DNA of 64,000 bases. It comes from Sphingobium sp. EM0848 (GTDB lineage: Bacteria > Pseudomonadota > Alphaproteobacteria > Sphingomonadales > Sphingomonadaceae). This document shows positions 62,792 to 64,000 of this stretch, piece after piece. A program made the position numbers and the translations under genes. The notes under the pieces were generated by a model. That model did not search any database and was not told where the DNA came from. It saw only the letters and a list, made by a program, of their open reading frames with translations. The stretch is from assembly GCF_013375555.1 (NCBI RefSeq), contig NZ_JABXWB010000005.1:434001-498000 (forward strand). The letters run 5' to 3'. Within the stretch, counting starts at the first letter, position 1. Each line of letters begins with the position of its first letter.

Positions 62792-64000
62792 TCAAGCGAT
62801 GATCGCGCGGGGTTCGAGGAACGCGTCGAGTCCATAGGTCCCGAACTCACGCCCGATCCCCGATTGCTTGAACCCGCCGAACGGTGCGAACGGTTCGTGC
62901 GGCGCGCTGTTGATCGTCACACGTCCTGCATCGATCCGTGCGGCGACGCGCTTCGCCCGTTCCCGATCAGACGACTGGACATAGGCGGCCAACCCATAGT
63001 CCGTGTCGTTGGCGATCGCGATCGCCTCCTCCTCATCGCGATAGGGGATCACGCACAGTACCGGACCGAATATCTCCTCGCGTGCGATCCGCATCTGGTT
63101 GGTGACGTTCGCGAAAACCGTCGGGCGGACGAACCAGCCGCGGTCGAGATGATCGGGCCGCCCTTCCCCACCGGCGAGCAGGGTTGCGCCTTCTTCCTGC
63201 CCAAGCCGGATATAGGTCTGGACGCGTTCCCATTGCTTCTGGCTCACCATTGGGCCGATCTCATTGGCCGGATCAGTGGCGGGCCCAACCTTGAGTGCTT
63301 CCGCCGCCGTCTTCAGCCCGTCCAGAATCTCGTCAAGACGGCTTTCTGGCGCAAGAATGCGCGTACCGTCGATACAGGCCTGCCCGCTGTTAAGCAGGCC
63401 CGTCATCAGCGCCTGCGGGATTGCGGTTGCCAGATCGGCATCGTCGAGGATGATCGTGGGGCTTTTGCCGCCCAGCTCCAGCGTCACGCGCTTGATACCC
63501 TGCGCCGCCGCCCCGAAGATGGCGCGGCCCGTGACGGTCGAACCGGTGAAGCTGATCTTGGCGATATCCGGATGCGCACTCAGCGCTGCTCCCGCCACCG
63601 CTCCGGTCCCGTTGACGATATTGAGCACACCGCGCGGCAGATCGGCTTCATGGAGACATTCCAGGAGAAGCTGCGTCTGGAATGCGCTCATCTCCGAAGG
63701 CTTGATGACGATCGAGGTGCCCGCGGCGATCGCGGTGGCGAGCTTCGCACAGATGAAACCGTAATTGCTGTTCCATGGCGTGATCGCGGCGGCGACGCCG
63801 GAGGGGCGCATCTCCACCTCGGCGCGGCCGATGGTGCGGCTGAACGAATAGCTTTCCAGAGTTTCGGCCATCTCGCGGAACACGGAGGCCGCATGCGGCA
63901 CGGCAAAGCCGGTAAAAAGGGCGGGCGCGCCATATTCCTGGATCATCGTCGCGATGAGGTCGTCGGTCCGCGCGGCAACGGCGTCGGAAAGCCGCTCCAG
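62792..64000 (-). CDS. Aldehyde dehydrogenase, C-terminal part (cut by right edge)
   Basis: About 402 residues are visible; the N-terminal 70-80 residues lie outside. Motifs are 'TPWNSNYGFICAKL' (Asn), 'AKISFTGSTVTGRAIF', 'LELGGKSPTIIL' (Glu), catalytic Cys in 'SGQACIDGTR', 'REEIFGPVLCVIPY', and 'PFGGFKQSGIGREFG'. It is a general NAD(P) aldehyde dehydrogenase, less like the two in the catabolic island (5157, 32969) than those are to each other. It ends with a strong hairpin, so it belongs to a separate unit from the genes to its left. Confidence 0.92.
   Translation of the reverse strand: MERLSDAVAARTDDLIATMIQEYGAPALFTGFAVPHAASVFREMAETLESYSFSRTIGRAEVEMRPSGVAAAITPWNSNYGFICAKLATAIAAGTSIVIKPSEMSAFQTQLLLECLHEADLPRGVLNIVNGTGAVAGAALSAHPDIAKISFTGSTVTGRAIFGAAAQGIKRVTLELGGKSPTIILDDADLATAIPQALMTGLLNSGQACIDGTRILAPESRLDEILDGLKTAAEALKVGPATDPANEIGPMVSQKQWERVQTYIRLGQEEGATLLAGGEGRPDHLDRGWFVRPTVFANVTNQMRIAREEIFGPVLCVIPYRDEEEAIAIANDTDYGLAAYVQSSDRERAKRVAARIDAGRVTINSAPHEPFAPFGGFKQSGIGREFGTYGLDAFLEPRAIIA

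Overview
The window looks like part of a chromosome or large plasmid of an alphaproteobacterium, most likely a sphingomonad (Sphingobium, Novosphingobium or Sphingomonas). The basis is high GC, dense operons with 1-4 nt overlaps, a large TonB-dependent receptor beside a cytochrome P450 and a Rieske oxygenase, and the general look of the proteins. The genus is an inference; there is no rRNA, tRNA or housekeeping marker to fix it.

Region 1 (1-53.7 kb) is a large catabolic island that activates an organic acid to its CoA thioester and degrades it. It holds five complete acyl-CoA dehydrogenases plus one fragment at the left edge, three AMP-forming acyl-CoA ligases, two CaiB/BaiF-family proteins (one a fused tandem CoA-transferase, one an alpha-methylacyl-CoA racemase with its His/Asp pair), and three free-standing crotonases plus one fused to a thiolase-like protein. 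It also has a FadB-like bifunctional enzyme, two true thiolases, two pairs of 'DUF35 zinc-ribbon protein + Cys-less SCP2-thiolase' of the Ltp2/ChsH2 retro-aldolase type, six SDRs (one DECR2-like 2,4-dienoyl-CoA reductase, one HSD10-like), two molybdopterin oxidoreductases, two aldehyde dehydrogenases, a flavin (nitronate-monooxygenase type) oxidoreductase, a P450cam-like P450, a Rieske oxygenase alpha subunit and a TonB receptor. Racemase, long-chain/branched-type acyl-CoA dehydrogenases, a tandem acyl-CoA dehydrogenase pair and retro-aldolase pairs together point to a methyl-branched or alicyclic substrate such as a terpenoid or steroid side chain. The substrate itself cannot be read from the sequence.

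A recurring AT-rich near-palindrome, roughly TTTAAyyGATyAATTA, lies 20-130 nt upstream of at least eleven operons of this island and in front of one of its own TetR genes (start 38093). I read it as the operator of a single cluster-wide regulon. A GntR regulator at the left edge has a separate perfect operator-like palindrome (374-390).

Region 2 (53.7-64 kb) is different: a pirin and a divergent LysR regulator, a TMEM175-like membrane protein, an IS630-family insertion with an interrupted transposase frame flanked by two related CTAG-ended palindromic repeats, then a minus-strand set of small-molecule enzymes (exported VOC protein, Tat-type YtcJ-like amidohydrolase with a Cys/His-rich tail, XapX protein, alpha/beta hydrolase, isochorismatase-type hydrolase) and the C-terminal two-thirds or more of an aldehyde dehydrogenase cut by the right edge.
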